Part shown: positions 9,287 to 17,717 of the stretch, piece after piece
Position numbering within the stretch: the stretch's first letter is position 1
Layout: the number at the start of each line of letters is the position of its first letter
Source of the DNA: Halobacteriovorax sp.
GTDB lineage: Bacteria > Bdellovibrionota > Bacteriovoracia > Bacteriovoracales > Bacteriovoracaceae
Assembly (NCBI GenBank): GCA_002720865.1
Contig: PBIO01000017.1
Coordinates: 124,001-188,000 of the forward strand
Direction of reading: 5' to 3'
Length of the DNA: 64,000 nucleotides
Notes under the pieces: generated by a model
What the model saw: only the letters and a program-made list of their open reading frames with translations
Database searches by the model: none
What the model was told of the DNA's origin: nothing
Position numbers and translations under genes: made by a program

Positions 9287-9343
9287 CTTTGGAAAACTCA
9301 CCCTTTACTTAAATATCTCTAATTTTTAGTAATTTAAAAGATT

Positions 9344-10792
9344 TTAAGCGGTTTTTCTAATCATTTTTTTTTGAGAAGGAAGTGCTATGAACACAAAGGC
9401 CAATAGAACACTTAAACCAATTCCGTAGGTTGAAGAAACTGATGGGTTTGCAATACCCCCAAATAGGTTCAGATAGAGATGGGTGAATAGGGCCAATAAC
9501 GAGCAAGCTCCTATTTTTACTGGCGATAAGTCTTTATTTAAGAAAACTCCAAATATGATTGGAACTAGACTTGCCGCAGCTAAACCATAAACCCCTTTTT
9601 GAGCAAAGAGCCCTACAAGCTTAGGTGGATTCCAGGCCAGGGCCAAGGAAAAAAGCCCAATTAAAACTAATACTACACGAGATAAGTGTAATGGATTTAA
9701 ATTATATTTCTTACTAAGCCACGGCTTATAAATATCGTTAACAACCATAGAGGACAAGGCTACTAAAATACCATCTAATGTTGATAGCCCAGCGGCCAAA
9801 AGACCAATAGAGACTAAACTTATAAAATATTGACCCCAGAGAGTTGAACTAAAACTCGTGGTAATATAGGCGGCTACAACCGTATCCTGTCTAGCGATTT
9901 CTAGCCCATCGAATTTAGCGAAAAACCCAATAAAAAGCATGAGCCCAAATATCGTTCCCGTTGTTAAGGTCGTGAAAAGAAATTTGTTTACTTGCTTGTC
10001 ATCTTTTAAGAATAAAACTTTTGTTAAGATATGAGGCTGAAGCATTAAGGCAAAGGTTATTATAAAACTACTGCCAAAGACACTAAAGAAATCATAATAA
10101 AGATTACTCTCAGTATTATAAATTGAAGCATAGTTTAAAGAAATAGATTTTAAATTTGTTATAAAACTTCCATCAAGATTGGCCATTCCGTAAACAAACA
10201 AAAAGAGAGAAATGCCGAGCATAACGACTCCTTGTAATGTATTGGTATAAGCATGAGCGTAAGAGCCTCCCATTAGCACATAGCTAAAAACAAATAACAT
10301 AACGATGATTAGGGCAAACTTTTGCGAAACCGGAAATAAGCTAGCAACTAAAATAGAGCAACCAACCATTATAAGAACTACAAAAGTAATAGAGAGAAGA
10401 TTTAAAAAAGCAAAAAGTAGACCTAATTTATCGCTCTTATACCGAGTAGCTATCCAGTGAGGAATAGTTAAAGCACCTTGTTTTTCACCTAAACTTCTAA
10501 ATTTTTTCGTTAGTAAGATAAAGGCCATTGCTATACCAAGTGAAGCCGCTACAGCGTAATGAAGGTAAGCGCTTAATCCATGGGTATAGACAAAACCAGG
10601 GTTGATAACAAATGTTGCCGTTGAGCTTATCGAAGCGGCAAGAGTTAGACCAACCATATAAGGACTCATATCACCTGAGCCAATAGAAAAGCTCTTTAAA
10701 TCGGTAGTTTTACGCATTCCCTTTATCGAAAGCCAATATGTAGCGATAATAAAACTTCCCATTAAAATATACTTAAAATATTCTGCATTCAT
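9344..10792 (-). CDS. Sodium:solute symporter (SSS family)
   Basis: A 482-residue polytopic membrane protein with about 13 hydrophobic helices. It has SSS-family patterns such as LTLAASISSTATFV near residue 50 and LAAGLSTLDGILVALSSMVVND near 330. Members import monocarboxylates, amino acids or sugars with sodium; the substrate cannot be assigned here. It begins nine bases after the acyl ligase stop, with AGGGAAAT as ribosome site, so it is probably the last gene of that operon. Importing a carboxylate that the ligase then activates would fit, but this is inference. Confidence 0.85.
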   Translation of the reverse strand: MNAEYFKYILMGSFIIATYWLSIKGMRKTTDLKSFSIGSGDMSPYMVGLTLAASISSTATFVINPGFVYTHGLSAYLHYAVAASLGIAMAFILLTKKFRSLGEKQGALTIPHWIATRYKSDKLGLLFAFLNLLSITFVVLIMVGCSILVASLFPVSQKFALIIVMLFVFSYVLMGGSYAHAYTNTLQGVVMLGISLFLFVYGMANLDGSFITNLKSISLNYASIYNTESNLYYDFFSVFGSSFIITFALMLQPHILTKVLFLKDDKQVNKFLFTTLTTGTIFGLMLFIGFFAKFDGLEIARQDTVVAAYITTSFSSTLWGQYFISLVSIGLLAAGLSTLDGILVALSSMVVNDIYKPWLSKKYNLNPLHLSRVVLVLIGLFSLALAWNPPKLVGLFAQKGVYGLAAASLVPIIFGVFLNKDLSPVKIGACSLLALFTHLYLNLFGGIANPSVSSTYGIGLSVLLAFVFIALPSQKKMIRKTA

Positions 10793-10801
10793 ATAATTTC
10801 C

Positions 10802-12262
10802 CTAAAGCCCTTCTAGAGCTTGGCTACGTAAACTATGTTTATCAATCTTTCCCGAACCTAACAATGGGAATTCTTTTACCATTTTGAGATACCCTGGATG
10901 CTTGAATCTACACAAAGAATTGTTTAACCACTTTCTAACGGTTATTAGATCTACCTCTTTTTCCCCACGATAAAAAGCATACCCGACTTCCCCCCACTCA
11001 CTAGAAGGAACGGACACAACTGCAACTTCGTCAATTAAAGGTATTTCTTTCAAAGCTTTTTCTACCTCACCGGGGTATACGTTTTCTCCCCCTGAGATAT
11101 ACATTTCCTTGCTTCTCCCAACGACATAAAAAAAGCCATCTTTATCAAATTTAACCAAATCACCTGTCTTAAAGAATTCTCCCTTCTTCGAATCACTAAA
11201 AAGATTTTCTTGTTTATAATAACCTAGACAAACATGTGGACCTGCAAGAAGAAGCTCACCTACTTCATCTACTTTTGCGTATTCACCGTTTTTCTTTAAG
11301 ACCATTACCCTTGTATGCTTCATGGGTTTACCAATAGAGCCCATTTTAGAAATAGCATACTTCTCACCTAGACTAAAACAGTTCGGACCAACTTCCGTCA
11401 TTCCAAAACCTTGTCTAAAAGAGACACCTCTAGATTGGTAAAGATTTATCAAATTCTCTGGGCATGGCGCCCCACCTGAAATAAGGAATCTAACTTTTTT
11501 AAAATTTATTTTAAGAAAGATTGGGCATTCACTTAATCTTTGGAACATAGTTGGAACGCCAAAGTAAATACTGACCTTCTCTTTTTCTATAAGTTCTAAA
11601 GTACCCTTTTGATCAAAACCTTTAGATAGAATTAAAGTTCCACCAATGAGAAGTAAGGGCAAGAGCAATACATTATAGCCACCTGTATGAAAGAAAGGAG
11701 TCTCAACAATAGAAACATCTTCTTTTCTTAGTCCCCACTCCTTTACTGTGGCCCACTGATTAGCTTCAAGCATTTCTCCGTGAAAGAGCACACCTTTTGG
11801 ATTACCAGTAGATCCTGATGTGAAAAGCATAAGGAGAGGATCGCGCTTTGAAGTGTGCACAGACCTGAATTTATAGGCTGAAGGTAAGCTCCAAATCCTT
11901 AAATCAATCTGTTTTTTATCAAACTTAAGCTCATGATCTTCATCATAAATAAAAAATTCTGGGTCTATTCTTTTTAAAATTTCTTGTAATTCATCTTTTG
12001 ATAAACGCCAGTTTAGAGGCACAAAAATAGCTCCGAGATGAGCTAGTGCGAAAAAAATACTAATATGTTCTAGTCTATTTTTAGCTAGAAGTGCGACCCT
12101 ATCACCTTTTACAATTCCCGTACCTTGGAAAAAGCAGGCCCAGCGATCAACCTCCAATCTTAGTTTTCTATAACTCCATCTAATGCCAGTAGACTGATCC
12201 ACGATGGCCGTCTTTCCTGGCTCATTTAGCGAGACTTTATTAAAGAAATCAATCCAGCTCAT
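10802..12262 (-). CDS. AMP-forming acyl-CoA (or acyl-acid) ligase
   Basis: An adenylate-forming enzyme of the acyl-CoA synthetase superfamily that activates a carboxylic acid with ATP. The P-loop-like motif LLMLFTSGSTGNPKGV lies near residue 145. GFGMTEVGP, KTGDLVKFDKDGFFYVVGR and the C-terminal GSGKIDK with its catalytic Lys are also present. The start is the ATG at 12262, preceded by AGGAG, rather than upstream in-frame codons. It overlaps the hydrolase gene by 14 bases. At 486 residues it is in the normal range. The acid used is not evident; a medium- or long-chain fatty acid is plausible. Confidence 0.88.
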   Translation of the reverse strand: MSWIDFFNKVSLNEPGKTAIVDQSTGIRWSYRKLRLEVDRWACFFQGTGIVKGDRVALLAKNRLEHISIFFALAHLGAIFVPLNWRLSKDELQEILKRIDPEFFIYDEDHELKFDKKQIDLRIWSLPSAYKFRSVHTSKRDPLLMLFTSGSTGNPKGVLFHGEMLEANQWATVKEWGLRKEDVSIVETPFFHTGGYNVLLLPLLLIGGTLILSKGFDQKGTLELIEKEKVSIYFGVPTMFQRLSECPIFLKINFKKVRFLISGGAPCPENLINLYQSRGVSFRQGFGMTEVGPNCFSLGEKYAISKMGSIGKPMKHTRVMVLKKNGEYAKVDEVGELLLAGPHVCLGYYKQENLFSDSKKGEFFKTGDLVKFDKDGFFYVVGRSKEMYISGGENVYPGEVEKALKEIPLIDEVAVVSVPSSEWGEVGYAFYRGEKEVDLITVRKWLNNSLCRFKHPGYLKMVKEFPLLGSGKIDKHSLRSQALEGL

Positions 12263-13019
12263 ATTGTCTCCTAAGAAAAGGCATAATCGAATTTCTAATA
12301 GATATTGGATTTTCAAGCACTGAAGCATGCCCCCCAGGGACAACCGTAAGCTCAGCGTTTTTAACCATCTTTTGTAATTTTTTATGATGAGTAATAGGTG
12401 TTAAAAGATCCTCCTCACCAACAACAAAGTGAACAGGAGCAATTATGGAGTCTAAATTGATATCTCCACTCAAAGCTCCCTTAATAAGAAACTCTGAATT
12501 GTCTTCATTTGAATTTTCTGCAAGATCTCTATATTTTTGAACAAGGTTAAAATTTGTTTTTAATATGGTTTCTCCCCAAACCCAAGGTGCCGCCACATCA
12601 AAGCGATGAACTGCGCCTCCATTCTTTTGGGCCTTAAGCCAAGATTCTAGCTTAAGCTTTAAAATTGGAGTTACCTCTGCATAAGTATCACAGGCGACGA
12701 CAGATTGAACTTGCTCTGGATAAAGAGAGCTAAACTTTAATGCTACCCTTCCCCCATTACTAAGTCCGAGCAGGGAGACCCTTTTTAAATTGTTTTCCTC
12801 TAATACCTTTTTTAAATCATCCACCTGTTCATCTAAGGAATAAGGTTTAGATAGAGTAGGTCCTTCTCCCTGCCCTTTTGCATCATAAGTTAAGATATTA
12901 AAATTTTCAAAATACTCAAGACATTCACTCCATGAGCACTTGCTTGCAAAAAGTCCATTTACAAGAACTAACCAAGGAGCAGAGCTAGAATGAATATAAG
13001 TCTTAACTGGGAGCCCCAT
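12249..13019 (-). CDS. Alpha/beta hydrolase
   Basis: A 256-residue alpha/beta-hydrolase-fold protein. It has the oxyanion-region NGLFASKCSW, the nucleophile elbow GLSNGG (Ser), an Asp in HFVVGEEDLLTP and a His in VPGGHASVLENP, a complete Ser-Asp-His triad. It resembles the MenH/BioH/enol-lactonase group. The start ATG at 13019 overlaps the SDR stop (TAATG). The serine nucleophile differs from the aspartate of OleB-type enzymes, which matters for comparing this operon with olefin or beta-lactone pathways. A thioesterase or lactonase role on an acyl product is possible. Confidence 0.85.
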   Translation of the reverse strand: MGLPVKTYIHSSSAPWLVLVNGLFASKCSWSECLEYFENFNILTYDAKGQGEGPTLSKPYSLDEQVDDLKKVLEENNLKRVSLLGLSNGGRVALKFSSLYPEQVQSVVACDTYAEVTPILKLKLESWLKAQKNGGAVHRFDVAAPWVWGETILKTNFNLVQKYRDLAENSNEDNSEFLIKGALSGDINLDSIIAPVHFVVGEEDLLTPITHHKKLQKMVKNAELTVVPGGHASVLENPISIRNSIMPFLRRQYELD

Positions 13020-13729
13020 TAAATAACTATTCCACCGTCTACATTCAAACAAGTTCCTGTGATAAAGGAGGCTTCATCGCTCGCTAAAAAATAGTAGGCA
13101 TTGGCAATATCTTCTGGTTTTCCCATCCTACCAAGGGGAGTCTTTCCTTCCATCATGGCAATCACTTTTTCAGGCATTTTACTAACCATTGGAGTTGCAA
13201 TAAATCCGGGAGCGATTGCATTAACTCTTATCTTATTCTTGCCTAGTTCTTTTGCCATAGTCTTCGTCATTCCAATAACACCTGCCTTTGTAGCAACATA
13301 ATTAGCTTGACCAAAGTTTCCATTATGGGCAACAACTGAAGCTGCGTTAAGAATGACTCCCCCACCAGCTTCCTTCATAACTTTAGCGGCCATTTGTGAA
13401 AGGATAAAAACTGATTTCAAATTAACGTCTACGACAAGATCCCAATCCTTCTCTTCCATTTTTAAAAGTGTTGAATCTCTTGTCACTCCTGCATTATTAA
13501 CAAGAACATCAATTCCCTTTTTCATTTCATCTTCTATAAGTGGTCTCAGCTCCAAAGAAGTAATATCAGCTTGGATATACTCCATCCTTTCTGGGAATTG
13601 ATCTTGTAGTTCTGACTCTTTTAATGATGGAAGGTCTATTAGCACGAGTTCATGACCATTTTCCCAGAACCTTTTTGCGACCTCTCTACCAATCCCTTGA
13701 GCTGCGCCTGTAATAAATATCCTTTTCAT
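13019..13729 (-). CDS. Short-chain dehydrogenase, FabG-like 3-oxoacyl reductase
   Basis: A classical SDR of 236 residues. It shows the nucleotide-binding TGAAQGIG near residue 7, NNAG near 83, the active-site Ser in NAASVV and the YxxxK in NYVATKAG. The ending GTCLNVDGG is typical of FabG. The ATG at 13729 is chosen because GAGGT precedes it. It probably reduces a 3-oxoacyl group to 3-hydroxyacyl, using product from the KAS III-like enzyme encoded just upstream. It is a classical short SDR, not the extended form found as OleD. Confidence 0.88.
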   Translation of the reverse strand: MKRIFITGAAQGIGREVAKRFWENGHELVLIDLPSLKESELQDQFPERMEYIQADITSLELRPLIEDEMKKGIDVLVNNAGVTRDSTLLKMEEKDWDLVVDVNLKSVFILSQMAAKVMKEAGGGVILNAASVVAHNGNFGQANYVATKAGVIGMTKTMAKELGKNKIRVNAIAPGFIATPMVSKMPEKVIAMMEGKTPLGRMGKPEDIANAYYFLASDEASFITGTCLNVDGGIVI

Positions 13730-13737
13730 TTTTAACC

Positions 13738-14784
13738 TCAGTATTTTAAATCGTTTAAAGCTGTACTTGTAAATATTGGTTGATCCCACCGAATAGAAAC
13801 AGCTGACCAAGTATATCCAATCCCAGCAGAGGCCAGGACCACATGATCACCAGTTTTTAATAAACTATTTTTCTCAGCCAACCCAAGGCTTACAACCTGA
13901 TCGGGAGCACCAAAATGTCCATACTCACTTAGATATATTGATTGTTCTGCCTTGAGCTCCAAGGGTTCTAAGATCCCATCATGAGCTGACTTTTTCATAT
14001 GAAGTAGCGACAAGTAGTCAATCGGTCTTTCAGGCATTGAAGATCTGGCAGCATCTTTAATTACTTTTAAAAAGTTCTTAAGGGATTTTTGAGCTAGCCT
14101 CTCTCTCATTCCGACAATATCAGGACAAGTTAAGCTTTGTTTCTGATTGACTTGTTCGCTAGAAATGGGGTTAACAGTGCCCCCATTTTTTATAATGACA
14201 TCTTTACTAAAACTACCATCTGTTATTATTGAAGTCTCTAATACTTCATTCGTGGCTGTCTTATCTAATACAATTGCCGAGCCGCCATCTGCTAGATTAT
14301 AAAGGAACCGAGAAGTAGAGTCCTTATAATCAACCAAATCTCCCGTTTTATGACCACCACATAATAGGACTCGATTAATTTTGCTATCAGTTTGCATTAA
14401 TGACTTGGCCAACTTAATTCCTAAAACATTAGAAGAACATCTTGCAGAAGCATCAAAAGAAAAAGCATTTTTAAGACCAAGTCTTTCTTGTACATATATT
14501 CCAGCAGACCAGACAGGAAAATCTTTATACTCAGACCCCGTCCAAATCAAAAGGTCAATTGAGAGTGGGTCAATATCTGCAAGGGCTTTTTGAGCAGCTC
14601 TAATCGCCATCTCAGATGGATTAATATTATCTGAACCTATAGCTCTACACTTTCTGTTGATTCCCATTTTTCCGCGAACCACCTCTAATGGAACTCCTGA
14701 GAGATCAGATATCTTTTGCGCATCCTCAAACTGGCTAGGTAACCAGACACCCATTGAAGTTATACCCACTTTTATCGTTTCCAA
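13738..14784 (-). CDS. KAS III-like 3-oxoacyl synthase
   Basis: A thiolase-superfamily condensing enzyme of about 348 residues. The active-site Cys is in DASARCSSN, and the first catalytic His is in LLHMKKS. The position that is Asn in FabH (GNTSAAS) reads GHFGAPDQ here, so the classical Cys-His-Asn triad is changed. The TTG at 14784 is preferred because AAGGAG lies seven bases upstream and the next residues match the usual KAS III start. It is first in a five-gene operon divergent from a TetR gene. It probably makes a specialised acyl product rather than starting housekeeping fatty-acid synthesis. Confidence 0.8.
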   Translation of the reverse strand: METIKVGITSMGVWLPSQFEDAQKISDLSGVPLEVVRGKMGINRKCRAIGSDNINPSEMAIRAAQKALADIDPLSIDLLIWTGSEYKDFPVWSAGIYVQERLGLKNAFSFDASARCSSNVLGIKLAKSLMQTDSKINRVLLCGGHKTGDLVDYKDSTSRFLYNLADGGSAIVLDKTATNEVLETSIITDGSFSKDVIIKNGGTVNPISSEQVNQKQSLTCPDIVGMRERLAQKSLKNFLKVIKDAARSSMPERPIDYLSLLHMKKSAHDGILEPLELKAEQSIYLSEYGHFGAPDQVVSLGLAEKNSLLKTGDHVVLASAGIGYTWSAVSIRWDQPIFTSTALNDLKY

Positions 14785-14840
14785 AAAAGACTCCTTATTT
14801 TCATCCAAAAAACCACTTTTTATACATATCAGCAAGTTTT

Positions 14841-14856
14841 TTATACATCCGTATAA
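14841..14856. promoter_or_regulatory. Palindromic operator candidate for the TetR regulator
   Basis: TTATAC-ATCC-GTATAA is a perfect inverted repeat with six-base arms. It lies between the divergent KAS III operon and the tetR gene, just upstream of the tetR -35 box and within the likely promoter of the operon. A partial copy, TTATACAT, occurs at 14820-14827. Such placement is typical for TetR-family repressors of divergent genes. Confidence 0.55.
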
Positions 14857-14861
14857 ATTTA

Positions 14862-14890
14862 TTGAAATTTTAAATGCCTTGTGTTAAACT
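14862..14890 (+). promoter_or_regulatory. Promoter of the tetR gene
   Basis: TTGAAA at 14862 and TAAACT at 14885 are separated by 17 bases, close to the sigma-70 consensus. The tetR ATG follows at 14897, which leaves little or no leader. The next in-frame ATG would give a longer leader but would drop the first residues. Confidence 0.45.
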
Positions 14891-14896
14891 TAGGTT

Positions 14897-15520
14897 ATGG
14901 AAAATACATATGTAGACCCCGTCATGATGGACTTATTTGAATTTCGTCCAAGAAAAGGTGATTTAAAAAAGGCTGAAATAATAAATGCCACGATTGAGTG
15001 CTTGGCCACAATTGGATTTGAAAATACAAGCTTTGAGGCCATAGCTAAAAAGATTGGTACAAGAAGAGCCCATGTTAATTACTATTTCCCCAATAAAGAT
15101 GAAATTTTTCTTTCTGCCATTAAGTATATAGCTGCGACCTATCAATCTATATCTTTAGAGAACCTAGAACAGGCAAAAGACAGTAAGGAGTTGCTAAATC
15201 TTTATATAGAAGGGCCTTTTATTTGGGCCAAAAAGCATCCTTACCAACTGTCTGTTATGTTTCTTCTTTACTATCTTTCTACATTTAAAAAGGAATATTT
15301 AGAAATAAACCACCAAATTCGTAAAGGTGGTGTCACCAGGATAACCTACCTCTTAGGCCAAATGAATCCTCGAACAAAGAGCTCTACTCTTCAGACCAAG
15401 GCAAAGTCGATTCAAAATATTTTGTCCGGGTGTTTGCTTGACGTTGCGACCACAAAAACCAAGTCACTACAAAGTGCAGAGAAGGAAGCTAAGATTTTAA
15501 TTAACAGATTGTTAAAGTAA
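14897..15520 (+). CDS. TetR-family transcriptional regulator
   Basis: A 207-residue regulator. The N-terminal helix-turn-helix (about residues 25-70) contains IINATIECLATIGFENTSFEAIAKKIGTRRAHVNYYFPNKDEIF as separate recognisable blocks, with the YYFPNKDEI ending typical of TetR. The C-terminal ligand domain shows no recognisable signature. It is divergent from the KAS III/SDR/hydrolase/ligase/symporter operon and is probably its repressor, released by an acyl or related ligand. A longer N-terminal extension (about 20 residues) precedes the first helix; a start at the internal ATG near residue 10 is possible. Confidence 0.88.
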   Translation: MENTYVDPVMMDLFEFRPRKGDLKKAEIINATIECLATIGFENTSFEAIAKKIGTRRAHVNYYFPNKDEIFLSAIKYIAATYQSISLENLEQAKDSKELLNLYIEGPFIWAKKHPYQLSVMFLLYYLSTFKKEYLEINHQIRKGGVTRITYLLGQMNPRTKSSTLQTKAKSIQNILSGCLLDVATTKTKSLQSAEKEAKILINRLLK

Positions 15521-15526
15521 GGGGGT

Positions 15527-15545
15527 GGAGGGCCAAAGGCCCTCC
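15527..15545. terminator. GC-rich hairpin after tetR
   Basis: GGAGGGCC-AAA-GGCCCTCC is a perfect 8-base-pair hairpin between the convergent tetR and secreted-protein genes. No T-run follows on either strand, so it is not a classical intrinsic terminator. It could still block read-through or protect 3' ends in both directions. Confidence 0.4.
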
Positions 15546-15559
15546 GAGGGGGAGATATA

Positions 15560-15988
15560 CTACCGACAACGTCCATAGTATGAATCAATTAATCTTTCAT
15601 GAGTATTCTTAAACGTCATAGAGCTATAAGCCGGGAATACAACTTTGATTACTGAACGCTTATATACTTTACACTCGTAATCTCTCTTGTCGTTATCACC
15701 GCCATTTTGAGTCTGTCTTCTAACTTCGTACTGATCAAAGTCTGTAGAAACTGAAGTTGTTCCACGTCCCATTGTTTGATTAAAAGTAGAAAGAACTGCA
15801 TCACAATCAGCTCTCATTGGAAGATTTGCTTTTAAGTATCCTCTTCCAACTGAACCGTAACGCTCTAATCCGTTAACCTTAATTTTTAGATTTCCAAAAA
15901 GTGAACATTTGGATTTCTTAATTGATACCATTTCTGCCTGTGCAGAGGTTGCTACTAAAAATAGCGCTGCGAAAAATAATTTTTTCAT
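15560..15988 (-). CDS. Small secreted protein with four cysteines after the signal peptide
   Basis: A 142-residue protein with a clear signal peptide ending in AQA at about residue 18. The mature part has four cysteines (KCSLF, ADCDA, YECKV and the terminal GRCR), enough for two disulfides. I do not recognise the family. AAAGGAGACA is a good ribosome site just before the ATG. The gene stands alone, convergent with tetR. Probably periplasmic or secreted. Confidence 0.75.
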   Translation of the reverse strand: MKKLFFAALFLVATSAQAEMVSIKKSKCSLFGNLKIKVNGLERYGSVGRGYLKANLPMRADCDAVLSTFNQTMGRGTTSVSTDFDQYEVRRQTQNGGDNDKRDYECKVYKRSVIKVVFPAYSSMTFKNTHERLIDSYYGRCR

Positions 15989-16187
15989 CTGTTGTCTCCT
16001 TTGTTGTTTTCGATACTAAAGTTTTAGGGCCCTAGGATTAAAATGGCACAGGAAAACATATGAGGTCCTAAATAGGTTCGTCAGATTTATAATTTGACGA
16101 AGCTTTATTACATATTATCAAGGAGTTAAAAGGTTTACCTTGTATTACTTTGGCCAAAATGACACTTTTTTGGGATGAAGTTTTGTG

Positions 16188-16952
16188 ATGTTTAAAAATG
16201 CTGCTAGCCAATTGGCCTCAATTATCAAGGCATATTTAGAGAGCAATCCAAAGCTTTCTCTAAATAGACTCTCCGAACAAGCGGGAGTTAGTGAAGCTAG
16301 TCTGAGAAGAGTTTTAACAAACGAGTATAAAGGAAACCCTTCAATTCACTTAACTCTAGCAGTTCTAAGGCAAATAACAGGTCAGAAAAGCTTTATAAAC
16401 TTATGTAAAAATCATGAAGGGCCCCTCGGTGAATACCTCTATAATGAGCTCGCTCTCGATCAGCTAAGTGAAAATCAAGAAAATTATAGAAACCAAATAC
16501 AATCCAAAGTCTATGATCCCATACTCTTTCATGTTGCCGCTTTGGCAGGATCTCCTATAGGTGTTTCAGAAGAGCAAGTCGAGAAATACCTCGGGGTAGA
16601 AGGAATTAAGGCACTCCTAAGCCTCTATGAAGAAGACTTTTTAAACCTTAAAGAAGGCCGCTTTCATACTAATGAAAAAGGAGTCTCTTTTGCTAGAGAT
16701 ATCTTCAAGCCTGTTCTAAGAAGTACTATCGAATTAATCGATACGGACTTGAGTCCTATGGATAGCGATAATTTCTTTTACCTTTGGACCTCCTCTCTTA
16801 ATAAAAAAGGTGTTCAAAAGCTTAGAAAACTAAAGCTCGATACCTATCAAAAGTTAAAAGATTTAACCCGCCAAGAGCGCTACCAAGGTGAAAAGCATGT
16901 TTTCTTCTTCGGTGCTTTTGATACTTACAAAAAAAATGGTCTCAAGAAATAG
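16188..16952 (+). CDS. Helix-turn-helix protein resembling the TIGR02147 family
   Basis: A 254-residue cytoplasmic protein. Residues 20-60 form an XRE-like helix-turn-helix (LSLNRLSEQAGVSEASLRRV). The later block YDPILFHVAALAG and a winged-helix-like segment near 120-165 recall the TIGR02147/DUF4423 family seen mostly in Bdellovibrio and Fibrobacter. The family match is by eye. The ATG at 16188 is chosen over the overlapping GTG at 16185. It probably regulates transcription; no target is evident. It has no partner gene and its own upstream region. Confidence 0.6.
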   Translation: MFKNAASQLASIIKAYLESNPKLSLNRLSEQAGVSEASLRRVLTNEYKGNPSIHLTLAVLRQITGQKSFINLCKNHEGPLGEYLYNELALDQLSENQENYRNQIQSKVYDPILFHVAALAGSPIGVSEEQVEKYLGVEGIKALLSLYEEDFLNLKEGRFHTNEKGVSFARDIFKPVLRSTIELIDTDLSPMDSDNFFYLWTSSLNKKGVQKLRKLKLDTYQKLKDLTRQERYQGEKHVFFFGAFDTYKKNGLKK

Positions 16953-17054
16953 ACCACCTGTAATTATTCCAAGGGCCCTTGTGAAAAGTTCGATTTTCTG
17001 GTTAGTTAAAAACTCAATGTGGGTTGAACGTTAGTTGCGAAGAGAGAGGTTTCA

Positions 17055-17717
17055 ATGAAATTTACGGATGGTATTTGCAGAGCTTTGGCTCTCACAGGAA
17101 TTATTGCGTTTTCTTTATCAGTAAATGCAAAGACTTACCAAAAGTCTTTAAATATTTGGCAATCTTATTACCCGGACATGGATTGTAGCAAAAATCATTG
17201 TGCTAGATCAGTTCCACCAAGACCGCTTGAGGCATTGCTTGAAAAAGGGTCCTATCATTACCCTAGCAAGTTAACCAATGCCACTTGGATGATGGTGAGT
17301 GACTTTACTCAACACTCTAAAGAGAAAAGAGGTTACTTGATCAATACAAAAACTGGGAAGGTAACGACTTATCATGTTAGCCATGGGGTCGGAAGTGGAG
17401 ATGGTAGAGGAAAGGCTATAAAGTTTTCTAATATCAGCAACTCCAAAATGTCTTCAAAAGGTCTTTACGTCACTGCTGAGACTTACTATGGAAAACACGG
17501 ATACAGTCTTAGAATGGACGGTAAAGAAGCGACAAACTCAAAGGCTAGACCTAGGGCCATCGTTATCCATGGGGCAGCATATATGAGCAAAAACTTTATC
17601 AAAGCTAATAACAGAGCCGGCCGATCTTGGGGCTGTCCAGCAGTTGATAACAAGCTTTCAAAAGCGTTAATTGATAAACTTAAAGGCGGAAGTCTTTACT
17701 ATATCTACGCACGCTAA
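17055..17717 (+). CDS. Secreted murein L,D-transpeptidase-like protein (YkuD_2 type)
   Basis: A 220-residue protein with a signal peptide ending near ANA at residue 25. The C-terminal half has VIHGA followed by GRSWGCPAVDN, the His and Cys motif of the L,D-transpeptidase catalytic domain (PF13645 type). It probably cuts or crosslinks peptidoglycan stems in the periplasm, or prey wall if the host is predatory; the latter is inference. A GAGAGAGG ribosome site precedes the ATG. Its stop overlaps the convergent glutamate-synthase-like gene by four bases. Confidence 0.85.
   Translation: MKFTDGICRALALTGIIAFSLSVNAKTYQKSLNIWQSYYPDMDCSKNHCARSVPPRPLEALLEKGSYHYPSKLTNATWMMVSDFTQHSKEKRGYLINTKTGKVTTYHVSHGVGSGDGRGKAIKFSNISNSKMSSKGLYVTAETYYGKHGYSLRMDGKEATNSKARPRAIVIHGAAYMSKNFIKANNRAGRSWGCPAVDNKLSKALIDKLKGGSLYYIYAR

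Noticed and set aside
9344-14784. Calling the acyl operon a true OleABCD cluster
   Set aside because: The hydrolase uses Ser rather than Asp, the SDR is the short FabG type, and the synthase triad is altered, so the label would overstate the match.
15977-16040. CGAAAAC with a 17-base spacing to CTAGGG upstream of the secreted four-cysteine protein
   Set aside because: The -35 part matches CTNAAG poorly, so I did not include it in the motif set.
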